Below are positions 15,898 through 24,406 of a DNA stretch of 64,000 bases, piece by piece. Source of the DNA: an uncultured Collinsella sp. (lineage in GTDB: Bacteria > Actinomycetota > Coriobacteriia > Coriobacteriales > Coriobacteriaceae); contig CAUGNZ010000007.1 in the NCBI GenBank assembly GCA_959601045.1, forward strand, positions 1 through 64,000, read 5' to 3'. Numbering within the stretch: the first letter of the stretch is position 1; each line of letters starts with the position of its first letter. A program made the position numbers and the translations under genes. A model generated the notes under the pieces. That model was not told the origin of the DNA. It searched no databases and saw nothing but the letters and a program-made list of their open reading frames with translations.

Positions 15898-17223
15898 CTA
15901 CTTAAGCTCCGGCCAGTAATCCTTATTGGCCTCGATGAGCTTGTCGAGCACTTTGCGAGCCTTCTTTGCGTCACCGACCAGACGATTAAGCGTGAGTGCC
16001 TGCAGAGCCTTCTCGTAGGAACCCTCCATCCAAGCCTCAACAGTCAGGCGCTCATAGGCGTACTGGTTCTCCATAAGGCCGCGATAGAAGGTACCGATCT
16101 TGCCAACAGCATAGGGCTGCGGGCCATTGGCGCCCACGCTTGCCGCGACCTCGACCATGGCGTCATCGGGCATGCCCTCGATAATGCCGTTGTTGGGCAC
16201 GATGACAATGAAGGTCTTGTTGGTGTTGCGATAAATGGCCGAGGTGATTTCCACGATCATATCGCCATGAGCGTCGTTTTGCACAACCGAGGAGTTCTTT
16301 GCGGTGCCGACTTTGGCAACACGCTCGCACTCGGCGAACACGCGCTTTTCACGACCGTTGATAACCTCGTCGGAGCGAGTGTAGTCGGGGTCGAGGTGAG
16401 CGACCTTGTACTCGGGATACAGATAGTACTGCAGATAAGTGTTGGGCAGATAGTCGGGGAAGTCCTCGAGCATGTCCTTGACCATGGCGTAGGTATCAAG
16501 CCAGGACTGGTCACGCTGCTCGGCATCGGCAGGAAGGAAGCCGTTCTTCTCCGTGTATTCCTTAATCTGCGGGACGAGGTCATGGCCCTCTTCATCGTAG
16601 ATGTGCTTGAACCAACCGAAGTGATTGAGGCCGAAGTACACGGGCTCCGTCTTGCTCATATCGCGACCGAGCAGGCGACCGTAAGAGCGCATGAGGTTGA
16701 CAGGCTGGTCGCAGATGTTGAGGACGCGATGCTCATCGGGCAGGACGCGCTCGAGACCATATGCCACAATAGCAGCCGGGTTGGTGTAGTTGATAATCCA
16801 CGCCTCCGGGCTATGAGCGCGAACGTCGTTGACGATCTCAACCATGTCATGCATGGAGCGCATACCGTAAGCCATGCCGCCAGGGCCCACCGTTTCCTGG
16901 CCGATGATTCCCATATGCAGCGGAATCTTCTCGTCCTTGCTGCGCATCTCGTAGCCGCCGGTACGAATCTGGCAGAGCACAAAGTCAACGTCGGTGTATG
17001 CCTCGTCCTTATCGGTGGTGTAACCAAACTCCACACCGGGCTCCTCCTCGGCAAAGAGGATCTTGCCAAACTCGCCGATCGGACGCTGACGCTCGGCATC
17101 GATGTCATAGAGCATCACGCGGTTCAGCGGCAGAATGTCCATGTGCTTGGTCAGGGCTTTAAGAATGCCAGGGCACCACGTGGAGCCGCCGCCAACGATC
17201 ACAATATTGAGCTTATCCTTCAT
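15898..17223 (-). CDS. Family 4 glycosidase, 6-phospho-alpha-glucosidase type
   Basis: 441 aa, typical GH4 length. The N-terminus has the NAD-binding loop GGGST (11-15); NYTNPAA follows at 145-151 and CDQP at 171-174. In GH4 the tetrapeptide CDxP at this place goes with 6-phospho-alpha-glucosidases; the Cys is a metal ligand. Known mechanism: NAD+- and Mn2+-dependent redox elimination, cleaving phospho-maltose-like sugars to glucose 6-phosphate plus glucose. It is the first gene of the operon, followed by its PTS importer, with an RpiR regulator divergent from it. Confidence 0.93.
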   Translation of the reverse strand: MKDKLNIVIVGGGSTWCPGILKALTKHMDILPLNRVMLYDIDAERQRPIGEFGKILFAEEEPGVEFGYTTDKDEAYTDVDFVLCQIRTGGYEMRSKDEKIPLHMGIIGQETVGPGGMAYGMRSMHDMVEIVNDVRAHSPEAWIINYTNPAAIVAYGLERVLPDEHRVLNICDQPVNLMRSYGRLLGRDMSKTEPVYFGLNHFGWFKHIYDEEGHDLVPQIKEYTEKNGFLPADAEQRDQSWLDTYAMVKDMLEDFPDYLPNTYLQYYLYPEYKVAHLDPDYTRSDEVINGREKRVFAECERVAKVGTAKNSSVVQNDAHGDMIVEITSAIYRNTNKTFIVIVPNNGIIEGMPDDAMVEVAASVGANGPQPYAVGKIGTFYRGLMENQYAYERLTVEAWMEGSYEKALQALTLNRLVGDAKKARKVLDKLIEANKDYWPELK

Positions 17224-17521
17224 GTTCCGTCCCTCCAGGGTTGGCTGATCGGTGTTCTCGAAGACCTTGGGCTCCGCGGTTGTCCTCGGCTTGCTTCGTT
17301 TCGATTGATATTTTGCGACATAAGGTCATTTGCGAGTCCCCGTGTGGGCCAATGCGAAACGGGGACACATGATTTCGCTCACGACACAGATATGTGTAGG
17401 CAAACACGCGCGTTTGCCCAGTTCATAGGCAATAGGCAATCTTGACCGATTACCGATTTCTCACCTGGCTACACAAAGCGGTACCATATATACGGCGAGG
17501 TGCGAGGGGCTGAAACATCTT
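17224..17521. promoter_or_regulatory. Divergent control region, GH4/PTS and RpiR
   Basis: 298 bp between the start codons of the GH4 gene (-) and the RpiR gene (+). It includes an A/T-richer stretch and a small hairpin around the GTCCCCGTGTGG...CGGGGACAC words (about 17335-17368). Both promoters and the RpiR operator should lie here, but I cannot place -35/-10 boxes with confidence. Confidence 0.5.
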
Positions 17522-18271
17522 ATGAAAGATCAAGAATCTTTTTATGATCATGTGCGAGCTGGCGAGAGCAAGCTCAACGATCTCGAAAGCGAGATCATGC
17601 GCTACATCATCGAGCTGCGTGATGATATTGACGATGTCACGCTTAAGAGCGTTGCTGAACGGTTCTTCGTCGCTCCCAATACAATCGTCAGGCTTGCCCA
17701 TAAGCTTGGCTTCTCGGGGTTTACGGAGCTCAAACAATCGTATTCCGCCTCGCTCGACCGCAATCGATTCACTATCGAGGCACTTCCTCTTGATACCCAG
17801 CTCGTACAGACCAAAGATCTGCTTAACGACCGGGTCATCGATTCGGTTGTGAGTCTTATCCAGGACGCCTCGCATATCGTGTTCTTCTGCTCGGGTTTTT
17901 CGAAGTACCCGTGCCTCGAAATGGCTGAAAAGCTCAAAATAATGGGCAAGAATACCGACACGCTCAGTGAACGCCACGTCATGAGGCATTACGCAGAACT
18001 GCTTGGCAAAAACGACCTGGTCTTCAGCGTTTCAGTCAGCGGTGAGACGCAGGTGTCTATTGACGCCACATCGATAGCCAAAACGCGCGGATGCAAGGTC
18101 GTCACGCTCACCGGCTTTTCTCGAAATTCTCTCTCGAAACTAGCCGACTACCCCATCTACACCGTGCAAAAAGAAATCCGCTTGGGCAGCATGGACTTCG
18201 ACAGTCGATTGATGTTCTATTACGTTTTCGAATTGATATTTGAGCGTTACTTCAAACTGGCCAAGAAATAA
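17522..18271 (+). CDS. MurR/RpiR family transcriptional regulator
   Basis: 249 aa. The N-terminal ~75 residues are an RpiR helix-turn-helix (VTLKSVAERFFVAPNTIVRLAHKLGFSGFTELKQ). Residues ~100-240 are a SIS sugar-phosphate-binding domain (HIVFFCSGFSKYPCLEMAEKL, then FSVSVSGETQVSIDA). Its place, divergent from the GH4-PTS operon, makes it the likely sensor of the phospho-disaccharide or glucose phosphate. Its coding sequence is somewhat less G+C rich than its neighbours. Confidence 0.9.
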   Translation: MKDQESFYDHVRAGESKLNDLESEIMRYIIELRDDIDDVTLKSVAERFFVAPNTIVRLAHKLGFSGFTELKQSYSASLDRNRFTIEALPLDTQLVQTKDLLNDRVIDSVVSLIQDASHIVFFCSGFSKYPCLEMAEKLKIMGKNTDTLSERHVMRHYAELLGKNDLVFSVSVSGETQVSIDATSIAKTRGCKVVTLTGFSRNSLSKLADYPIYTVQKEIRLGSMDFDSRLMFYYVFELIFERYFKLAKK

Positions 18272-18331
18272 AACTTGGCATGCGTCCGGCTTCGACCCTT
18301 TAGCAGCCTTCTATATGAAAGGTATCGTCCT

Positions 18332-18778
18332 ATGCAACGCGTACTGTTTATCTGTCATGGGAACATCTGCCGCTCGACGATGGCTGAGTCCGTGTTTACC
18401 GAGCTGGTGCGCCGCGCTGGGCGCGCGGGCGAGTTTGTCATCGATTCTGCAGCGACCTCGACCGAGGAGATCGGCAACCCGCCGCACCACGGTACCGTTG
18501 CCAAGCTACGCGAGGTCGGAATCCCCGTCGTCGCCCACCGCGCGCGCCAGGTGCGTCGCGCGGAGTATGGCGACTGGGATCGCATTGTCTATATGGATGC
18601 TGAGAACGCGCGCGGCCTGCGTCGCATCTTTGGCGACGACCCCGACGGCAGGATTACGCGCTTGCTCGACTGGACCGATCGCCCCGGCGACGTGGCCGAT
18701 CCCTGGTATACCGGCAATTTCGATGCCACCTACCGCGACGTGCTCGCCGGTTGCGCCGCTATGCTCGAGCAGCTGTAG
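18332..18778 (+). CDS. Low-molecular-weight protein-tyrosine phosphatase
   Basis: 148 aa, usual family size. The catalytic CX5R P-loop is at the N-terminus (Cys8 to Arg14, CHGNICRS) and the general-acid Asp is in DPWY near the C-terminus. The start at 18332 has AAAGG upstream; a frame open from 18275 is ignored because the P-loop must lie near residue 8. The family dephosphorylates tyrosine on proteins such as kinases of surface-polysaccharide systems, but none is nearby. Confidence 0.92.
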   Translation: MQRVLFICHGNICRSTMAESVFTELVRRAGRAGEFVIDSAATSTEEIGNPPHHGTVAKLREVGIPVVAHRARQVRRAEYGDWDRIVYMDAENARGLRRIFGDDPDGRITRLLDWTDRPGDVADPWYTGNFDATYRDVLAGCAAMLEQL

Positions 18779-18826
18779 GTTCGCGGAGGCACGAACCTCG
18801 CGAGCCGCGTCATCGGCATACAGATC

Positions 18827-18890
18827 GAGCGTGGATTTTCTCCCACTTTGAGCATTCAAGTGCGCTCTAGACGGGAGAAAATCCACGCTC
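18827..18890. repeat. Inverted-repeat element flanking the AAA ATPase gene, left
   Basis: Perfect 18-bp arms GAGCGTGGATTTTCTCCC / GGGAGAAAATCCACGCTC with a 28-bp loop. A related element with two right arms lies at 20498-20590, on the other side of the ATPase gene. Confidence 0.85.
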
Positions 18891-18908
18891 ATTATCTCGG
18901 ATAGCGGA

Positions 18909-18953
18909 TGCGACAAAGGCACTATCCCTTTGTCGCGTCGGGGACTGTCCCTA
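18909..18953. repeat. REP-like palindrome, copy e
   Basis: TGCGACAAAGGCACTATCCC then TTTGTCGCG, plus a trailing GGGACTGTCCC. It lies at the 3' end of the ATPase gene, whose last codons it touches. Confidence 0.6.
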
Positions 18954-20312
18954 GACCGGCTTGACCTCCAGCTTTATCCCCTCGGCACAGGAGTCACCCA
19001 AAACATCCGAAAGGGCCCAGGTCGCATATAGCGGCAAATAAAGAACAGCTCCGCTGCGTTCAACGTTGCCTCTCGAGAAAACAATCCCGAGCCTTACACC
19101 ATATTCGGCCGTATCAAGCACATGGCCGAGTGCGGCGTGCGCATGGTAATAGGAGCCCGATTTAACCTCGATCGGAACAGCTGTTCCATCCGGTCCGTCA
19201 ACCACAAAGTCCACTTCACCGCGCTTTTTTGTCTGATAGTAGTAAAGCTGGCGATTTTGGGCAGCCAGCTGCTGAGCCACCACGTTTTCGTACACGCCGC
19301 CGAGGTTGGGCTCCTTGCTGTCGAGGTACGCCGCCTGGGCGACCCCGATGGGATAACGGGCCATCAGCATCCCGGTATCGGACTGATACAGCTTGAACTG
19401 CGACGGCCGCGCCGTCTTAAGCAGCGGGGACTTGGGCTCGGTCACGATGTCGGTCTTGAGAGCGACGCCGGCATCGACAAGCCAGACAAAATCTCGCTGG
19501 TATTTCTCGTAATGAGCCTTGGGATCTATGGAGTTGAGCACGAAACGCTTGTTCTCGCCCTCCAGCATGACGGGCAGTTGGTCGAAAATGCTCTGCACCT
19601 GGAGCGCGCGTCCGTTCGCGTATTTTGAGATATCCCGACGGTATTGCCCGTTCAACTCAGACTGGAGCTGGCGGACGGACGCCAAATCACCCTGCGTGTC
19701 GAGGAATCGCTGCACGACTTCCGGCATACCGCCGACAACGATATAGGTCCTGAAGTTCGCCATCATCGCTTCGTGAATATAACCAGGAACCGGCGTCTCG
19801 TTGCGGCACGCATTGCGAATCGAGCTTCGCGCCTCTTCGCTCACCCCAATCGCCCAGCTGAACTCCTCAAAATCCAGCGGGAACATCCTGAGCTCATGGA
19901 CGTACCCCACGGGATAAGACCTGACGCCCTTGAATTGGGTCCCAAGCATGGACCCCGAGAATGCCCAGCGACAACGGCCGTCCTCGACAAGGAACTTGGC
20001 CATCGTCATGATGTCCGGCGCCTCCTGCACCTCATCGATAAATACAAGAGTTTTGCCCGGCGCTATCGACTTGCCCGTGAGAAGCGTCACCCTGCTGATG
20101 AAGTCATCAGCATCCCTCGCCCCGAGAAGGGCGTCTTTTGCCTGGCGGTTTTCCGCGAGATTGAGCTCGATATAGGTTGCGTAGTTTGACTTACCGAACT
20201 CGCGAATCGAGTAGCTCTTACCGATTTGGCGAGAACCCGTGACGAACAACGCCTTTCGTTCAATGGATCTCTGCCAACAATCAAGCTCATCAGCGATTTT
20301 CCTGCGCAACAT
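18951..20312 (-). CDS. AAA ATPase with DUF4143 domain
   Basis: 453 aa from the ATG at 20312 (GGGAG 6 bp upstream). Walker A is at about residues 26-33 (GSRQIGKS) and Walker B is LVFIDEVQEAPD. The C-terminal DUF4143 region has a PD-(D/E)XK-like pattern (GEVDFVVDG...PIEVKSG). The family is common in gut bacteria, with unproven roles possibly in nucleic-acid handling or defence. The frame stays open to 20441 because three upstream direct repeats keep it in frame. It is flanked by related inverted repeats, so it may have been acquired or moved as a unit. Confidence 0.85.
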   Translation of the reverse strand: MLRRKIADELDCWQRSIERKALFVTGSRQIGKSYSIREFGKSNYATYIELNLAENRQAKDALLGARDADDFISRVTLLTGKSIAPGKTLVFIDEVQEAPDIMTMAKFLVEDGRCRWAFSGSMLGTQFKGVRSYPVGYVHELRMFPLDFEEFSWAIGVSEEARSSIRNACRNETPVPGYIHEAMMANFRTYIVVGGMPEVVQRFLDTQGDLASVRQLQSELNGQYRRDISKYANGRALQVQSIFDQLPVMLEGENKRFVLNSIDPKAHYEKYQRDFVWLVDAGVALKTDIVTEPKSPLLKTARPSQFKLYQSDTGMLMARYPIGVAQAAYLDSKEPNLGGVYENVVAQQLAAQNRQLYYYQTKKRGEVDFVVDGPDGTAVPIEVKSGSYYHAHAALGHVLDTAEYGVRLGIVFSRGNVERSGAVLYLPLYATWALSDVLGDSCAEGIKLEVKPV

Positions 20313-20336
20313 AAGCTCTCCCATCGCCTCGATAAA

Positions 20337-20412
20337 TGAAATGCAGATATTTATATCGACTATTATCGATGAAATGCAGAGATTTTTAGTATCGAAATCG
20401 GATGAAATGCAG
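20337..20412. promoter_or_regulatory. Three direct repeats at exact 33-bp spacing upstream of the AAA ATPase gene
   Basis: TGAAATGCAG occurs at 20337, 20370 and 20403, each followed by an A/T-rich tail such as AGATTTT. Equal 33-bp steps (about three DNA turns) just upstream of the start suggest an operator bound on one DNA face. As 33 bp is 11 codons they also keep the frame open, so an N-terminal peptide repeat (xCISx every 11 residues) cannot be excluded. Confidence 0.55.
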
Positions 20413-20497
20413 AAATTTGAGCTTACTCGCGCACAGAACAACGACGCGTGCGCCTAAGCATGGGCATAAGTGAGGTCGGGATTCTCGCATACAAATC

Positions 20498-20590
20498 GAG
20501 CGAGGACTATCTCCCACTTTGAGTGCGAAATTGCGCCCAAAACGGGAGATAATCCACGCTCGATATTTCGACGGGAGAAAATCCTCGCTC
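20498..20590. repeat. Inverted-repeat element flanking the AAA ATPase gene, right
   Basis: Left arm GAGCGAGGACTATCTCCC (20498-20515) faces two alternative right arms: GGGAGATAATCCACGCTC (20544-20561) and GGGAGAAAATCCTCGCTC (20573-20590). The sequence is clearly related to 18827-18890. Confidence 0.8.
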
Positions 20591-20592
20591 GG

Positions 20593-20922
20593 TTACTCGT
20601 CGACGATCTCGGCAAGCCAGACGTTCAACGTGTCGACCTCGGGACAGCAGAACTTTGCCATGCCGGGCTCGTTGCCAGGCACGGTTCCGCCATAGCGCAG
20701 GATATCGATATAGGGAAAGCCCACATGGCAGGCCATGGAGCACATCTTGCCGCGATCGCGGTCGAAGTCAAAAACGTCGCCCGGCTTGTGACCATGGTGG
20801 CAGCGGCACGCACCTAGCTGGTCCACGCAGCTCACGCGGATACGCGGACGCTTGCCACGCGGCGCGCCGAGCGGCTTGTTCTCGCCCGCAGGCTTGACGC
20901 CGCCCTCGCCAGCGTTACTCAT
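20593..20922 (-). CDS. TIGR04076-like small Cys-rich protein
   Basis: 109 aa. After a basic N-terminal tail, residues ~28-109 resemble the TIGR04076 family: CHHGHKPGDVFDFD, then MCSMACHVGFPYIDILRYGG and CCPEVDTLNVWLAEI. The family has no assigned reaction; the conserved Cys residues suggest metal or redox chemistry. Its start overlaps the end of the pyridoxamine kinase gene by 8 bp, so the two are translationally coupled. The ORF ends just beyond the repeat at 20498-20590. Confidence 0.75.
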   Translation of the reverse strand: MSNAGEGGVKPAGENKPLGAPRGKRPRIRVSCVDQLGACRCHHGHKPGDVFDFDRDRGKMCSMACHVGFPYIDILRYGGTVPGNEPGMAKFCCPEVDTLNVWLAEIVDE

Positions 20923-21739
20923 GGTCGATCACGTCCAGGCAGGCCTCGATGGGCAGGCCGGCCGACTTGTCCTCTTGGTCGGCATTGCGCTCGATAAGCT
21001 CAGCCACCACACGCATGGCATCGGACGTCGCGCGCTGCAGACTCCAACCTGCCATAACGCGGCCGACGAGCACCGCCGAGAACGTGTCGCCCGTGCCCGG
21101 GAAATAGACCGGAATGAGCTCAAAGGGAATCGTGAAGTACTCCCCCGCTACATGGTCGTAACCGATAACCGCGTTCGTGCCATTGACCACGGCGCTCGTA
21201 ATGACCACCGACTTGGCACCCAACTCGCGCACGGCGTCCACAAGGGCGCGGGCCTCATCGGGCGTGATCTGCTCTGCAATAGGCGTATCGGCGAGCAGAC
21301 AGGCCTCGGTGTAGTTGGGCACCGCGTAGTCCGCGCACTCCAGCAGGTGCCGCATGAGGCCAATCGTGGACTCGGGCACGCCGGCATAGAGCTTGCCGTT
21401 GTCACCCATGATGGGATCGACGAACACCTTGGTGCCCTTTTGCGCACGGCGGTGGCAAAAGTCCGAGATGATACGCGTCTCTTCCTCGGTCACGATAAAG
21501 CCGGTCGAGATGGCGTCGAACTCAAAGCCGAGCTCCTCCCAGATAGCGAGGCTTTGACGCACGTACTCGGTGGTGTCGTGGATGTAGAACTTGGGGTAGT
21601 TGAGCGTGTCAGAAACGAGCGCCGTCGGCAGGTTATGGATACGGTAGCCCATGTGCGACAGCACCGGCAGCATGGCGGAAAGCGCGACCTTGCCGTAACC
21701 GCACATATCGTTAACCAGCAGCAGCTGAGTATTCTTCAT
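20915..21739 (-). CDS. pdxY: Pyridoxamine/pyridoxal kinase
   Basis: 274 aa ribokinase-fold enzyme. Visible motifs: MCGYGKVALSAMLPVL near the N-terminus (PdxY-type substrate region), VFVDPIMGDNGKLY in the middle, and PGTGDTFSAVLVG with the catalytic Asp near residue 225. It phosphorylates pyridoxal or pyridoxamine with ATP in the vitamin B6 salvage path. GGGAG lies 7 bp before the ATG. It forms a two-gene unit with the overlapping TIGR04076-like gene. Confidence 0.92.
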   Translation of the reverse strand: MKNTQLLLVNDMCGYGKVALSAMLPVLSHMGYRIHNLPTALVSDTLNYPKFYIHDTTEYVRQSLAIWEELGFEFDAISTGFIVTEEETRIISDFCHRRAQKGTKVFVDPIMGDNGKLYAGVPESTIGLMRHLLECADYAVPNYTEACLLADTPIAEQITPDEARALVDAVRELGAKSVVITSAVVNGTNAVIGYDHVAGEYFTIPFELIPVYFPGTGDTFSAVLVGRVMAGWSLQRATSDAMRVVAELIERNADQEDKSAGLPIEACLDVIDHE

Positions 21740-21880
21740 GAGGGTCTCCCTTGTTTCGGGCGCGGCGCGGCAGCGCCACAGTGCGACTAAGTGTAGCGCA
21801 GGGGACGTTGTGAACGGGCGCTGGCACCGCAGAGGACGAATTGTTGCGGAAAGGTTACGGGAAGGAGGAAGTTAGTCGTT

Positions 21881-21950
21881 GGGGACGTTCTTAAATGACT
21901 AGTCGACACAAGGAGTGTCCCCAAATGCCGGCACATAAGGAACGTCCCTA
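21881..21950. repeat. REP-like inverted repeat, GGGACGTTC type
   Basis: GGGGACGTTCTTA pairs with TAAGGAACGTCCC across about 44 bp that contain a further AAGGAGTGTCCCC word. It resembles the other dispersed palindromes but is a different sequence type. Confidence 0.6.
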
Positions 21951-21981
21951 AGTGCCGCTCGAACATAATAAGTTTGGTACC

Positions 21982-22020
21982 TTGACATTTATTTACCGTG
22001 CTCCTAAATTGGTTAGGCAC
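21982..22020 (+). promoter_or_regulatory. Promoter and MarR operator
   Basis: TTGACA (21982-21987), a 17-bp spacer and TAAATT (22005-22010). The palindrome CCTAAATTGGTTAGG (22003-22017) covers the -10 box, as expected for autorepression by a MarR dimer. Confidence 0.75.
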
Positions 22021-22065
22021 AAAACAATTCAACTACCTAACTAAAGAAAGGAGCGAAGCTTAGAT

Positions 22066-22569
22066 ATGTGTGTTGAACCACTCGTCCTTCCGCATGAGCC
22101 CGGCGGTGACCCGTCGCAACCGGTAGACATACCCGAAGCGGTCAGCGCCGAAGACAAACTCGCCAAGCGCATCCTGAGCGGCCTGGGCTTTTGCGGCCAT
22201 TACATGCATTTTCATGGCGGAGGCGTGTCCGGCAAGGCGCCCATCATCTGCCTGCTGGCCAAGCAACCCGGCGGCGAGATGTCGCAGCAGGAGCTCGGCA
22301 TGCACTTTGACCTCAAGCCGGGATCGCTTTCCGAGATCCTGTCCAAGCTCGAGCTCAACGGCCTCATCGAGCGCAGCCGTAACCCCAAGGATCGACGGCA
22401 GCTCACCATTCGCCTGACCGAAACCGGCCGGGAAAACGCCCGCATCGACCAGGCAGCCCGCATTCGCTTTAGAGAACGGGCCTTTAGCGCGCTCACCCAC
22501 GACGAGCGCGAGGACCTCGCCGAAATGCTCGATAAAATCCGCGTAACCTGGGAGGAACTGGATGATTAA
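22066..22569 (+). CDS. MarR family transcriptional regulator
   Basis: 167 aa. The winged helix spans about 65-135 (APIICLLAKQPGGEMSQQELGMHFDLKPGSLSEILSKLELNGLIERSRNPKDRRQLTIRLT), with dimer helices at both ends. GGAG lies a little far (12 bp) before the ATG. It precedes and overlaps (8 bp) a two-gene ABC exporter operon, so it most likely represses these genes and itself through the palindrome over the -10 box. Confidence 0.92.
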   Translation: MCVEPLVLPHEPGGDPSQPVDIPEAVSAEDKLAKRILSGLGFCGHYMHFHGGGVSGKAPIICLLAKQPGGEMSQQELGMHFDLKPGSLSEILSKLELNGLIERSRNPKDRRQLTIRLTETGRENARIDQAARIRFRERAFSALTHDEREDLAEMLDKIRVTWEELDD

Positions 22570-24406
22570 AACCCTCATGGGAAGCATCCGCGACTATATG
22601 AAAGTCACCGTTGCCACGCCGCTGCTCGTGCTTGGCGAGGTGCTCTGCGAGATGCTGATTCCATTTATCACCGCCAACCTGATCGACGCCATCAAAGACG
22701 GCGCCACCGTAGCCGAGATGCTTCCCACCGCAGGCTTTTTGGTGCTCATCGCGCTGACGTCGCTTGCTTTTGGCGCCGCGGCCGGCGTCACCTGCAGCCA
22801 TGCGAGCTGCGGGTTCGCCAAGAACCTGCGTCACGACCTGTTCTACAAGATCCAGACGTTCAGCTTTGCCAACATCGATGAGTTCTCGAGCTCCTCGCTC
22901 GTCACGCGCCTGACCACCGACATCAACAACGTGCAGCAGGCCTTTATGATGATCATCCGTATCGCCGTGCGCGCGCCGCTGGTATTGATCTTCGCCTTTA
23001 CCATGGCATTTATCATGGGCGGCAGCGTTGCCATGGTCTACCTGGTCATCATTCCGCTGCTGGGCTTTGGGCTGTTCTTTATCATCTTTAAGGTGCGCCC
23101 CATCTTCTCGCGCGTGTTCCACAAGTACGATGCCCTTAACGAGTCCGTCGAGGAAAACGTCACCGGCATGCGCGTGGTTAAGAGCTACGTACGCGAAGAC
23201 TTTGAGAAGGAGAAGTTCGCGGCCGCCGCGCGCGATGTCCAGATGGACTTCACCCGCGCCGAGAAGCTGCTCGCCTTTAACAACCCCATGATGAACATCT
23301 GCGTCAACGGCGCGTTTGTCGTCATCATCTACCTGGGCTCCAAGCTCATCATCACGAGCCAGGGCACGCTGTTCGACGTGGGCCAGCTCTCCTCGACCTT
23401 TACCTATGGTTTCCAGATTCTCATGAGCCTGATGCAGCTGTCGATGATCTTTGTCATGGTGACCATGGCCGACGAATCGGCACACCGCATTGCCGAGGTG
23501 CTGGCCGCCGAGCCCACGATCGCCGATCCCGCCGAGCCCGTGCTCGAGGTTGCCGACGGTTCCATCGACTTTGACCACGTGAGCTTTAAGTATTCCAAGC
23601 ATGCGAAGCGCCAGGCGCTCGACGATATCGACCTGCACATTACGAGCGGCGAGACCATCGGCATCATCGGCGGCACCGGCTCGGCCAAGTCCACGCTCGT
23701 TAACCTCATCGCCCGCCTGTACGACACCACCGAAGGCGCTGTGCGCGTGGGCGGCGTGGACGTGCGCGACTACGACCTGGACGCGCTGCGTCACCAGGTC
23801 GCCATGGTGCTGCAGAAAAACGTGCTGTTTAGCGGCACCATCGCCGAGAACCTGCGTTGGGGCGACCCGAACGCCACCGACGAGGAAGTCCGCGAGGCAG
23901 CGCATCTGGCCTGCGCCGACGAGTTTGTCGACGGTTTCCCCAAGGGCTACGACACCTGGATCGAACAGGGCGGCTCTAATGTTTCGGGCGGTCAGAAGCA
24001 GCGCCTGTGCATTGCACGCGCCCTGCTGCGTCGCCCCAAGATCTTGATCCTGGACGACTCCACGAGCGCCGTCGACACCAAGACCGACGCAAAGATCCGC
24101 GCAGGACTGGCAAGCTATCTGCCCAACACGACCAAGCTCATCATCGCCCAGCGCATCAGCTCCGTGCAGGACGCAAACCGCATCGTCGTCATGGAGGGTG
24201 GCCGTATCGCGCAGATCGGCAACCATGACGAGCTGCTTAAGACAAGCGAGATCTACCGCGAGACCTTTACCTCGCAAAACAAGATGTCTGCCGAAGGTAC
24301 GCAAGACGCCGACGACGTCTCTGGCGACGCGAACACGGCGGCAGACAACACCGACATGACCGCAACGCAAGCTCAGACCCAGGAAGGAGGCGAGGCCCAT
24401 GAGTAA
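22562..24406 (+). CDS. Heterodimeric ABC exporter, subunit A (degenerate site)
   Basis: 614 aa: membrane domain (~1-310) and ATPase domain (~335-580), then a Thr/Asp-rich tail. Walker A is GGTGSAKST, with Ala for the usual Gly; the signature is VSGGQKQR; Walker B is LILDDSTSAVD, with Asp instead of the catalytic Glu. Such replacements mark the inactive site of a heterodimeric exporter. The start overlaps the MarR gene end by 8 bp, and its own end overlaps the next gene by 8 bp, giving tight co-translation. The exported compound is unknown; a drug-like or lipid substrate is usual for this type. Confidence 0.93.
   Translation: MIKTLMGSIRDYMKVTVATPLLVLGEVLCEMLIPFITANLIDAIKDGATVAEMLPTAGFLVLIALTSLAFGAAAGVTCSHASCGFAKNLRHDLFYKIQTFSFANIDEFSSSSLVTRLTTDINNVQQAFMMIIRIAVRAPLVLIFAFTMAFIMGGSVAMVYLVIIPLLGFGLFFIIFKVRPIFSRVFHKYDALNESVEENVTGMRVVKSYVREDFEKEKFAAAARDVQMDFTRAEKLLAFNNPMMNICVNGAFVVIIYLGSKLIITSQGTLFDVGQLSSTFTYGFQILMSLMQLSMIFVMVTMADESAHRIAEVLAAEPTIADPAEPVLEVADGSIDFDHVSFKYSKHAKRQALDDIDLHITSGETIGIIGGTGSAKSTLVNLIARLYDTTEGAVRVGGVDVRDYDLDALRHQVAMVLQKNVLFSGTIAENLRWGDPNATDEEVREAAHLACADEFVDGFPKGYDTWIEQGGSNVSGGQKQRLCIARALLRRPKILILDDSTSAVDTKTDAKIRAGLASYLPNTTKLIIAQRISSVQDANRIVVMEGGRIAQIGNHDELLKTSEIYRETFTSQNKMSAEGTQDADDVSGDANTAADNTDMTATQAQTQEGGEAHE

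Larger units (their letters stand above)
21740..22065. other. Intergenic region: repeat plus MarR promoter
   Basis: 326 bp between the divergent pdxY and MarR genes. It holds a REP-like inverted repeat at 21881-21950 and the MarR-operon promoter near 22 kb. The first ~100 bp, next to pdxY, contain no structure I recognise. Confidence 0.7.

Noticed and set aside
20313..20441. Longer N-terminus of the AAA ATPase including the 11-residue repeats
   Set aside because: The ATG at 20312 has a good ribosome site and gives the usual family N-terminus; the upstream repeats look more like operator sites, though this is kept as an open alternative.
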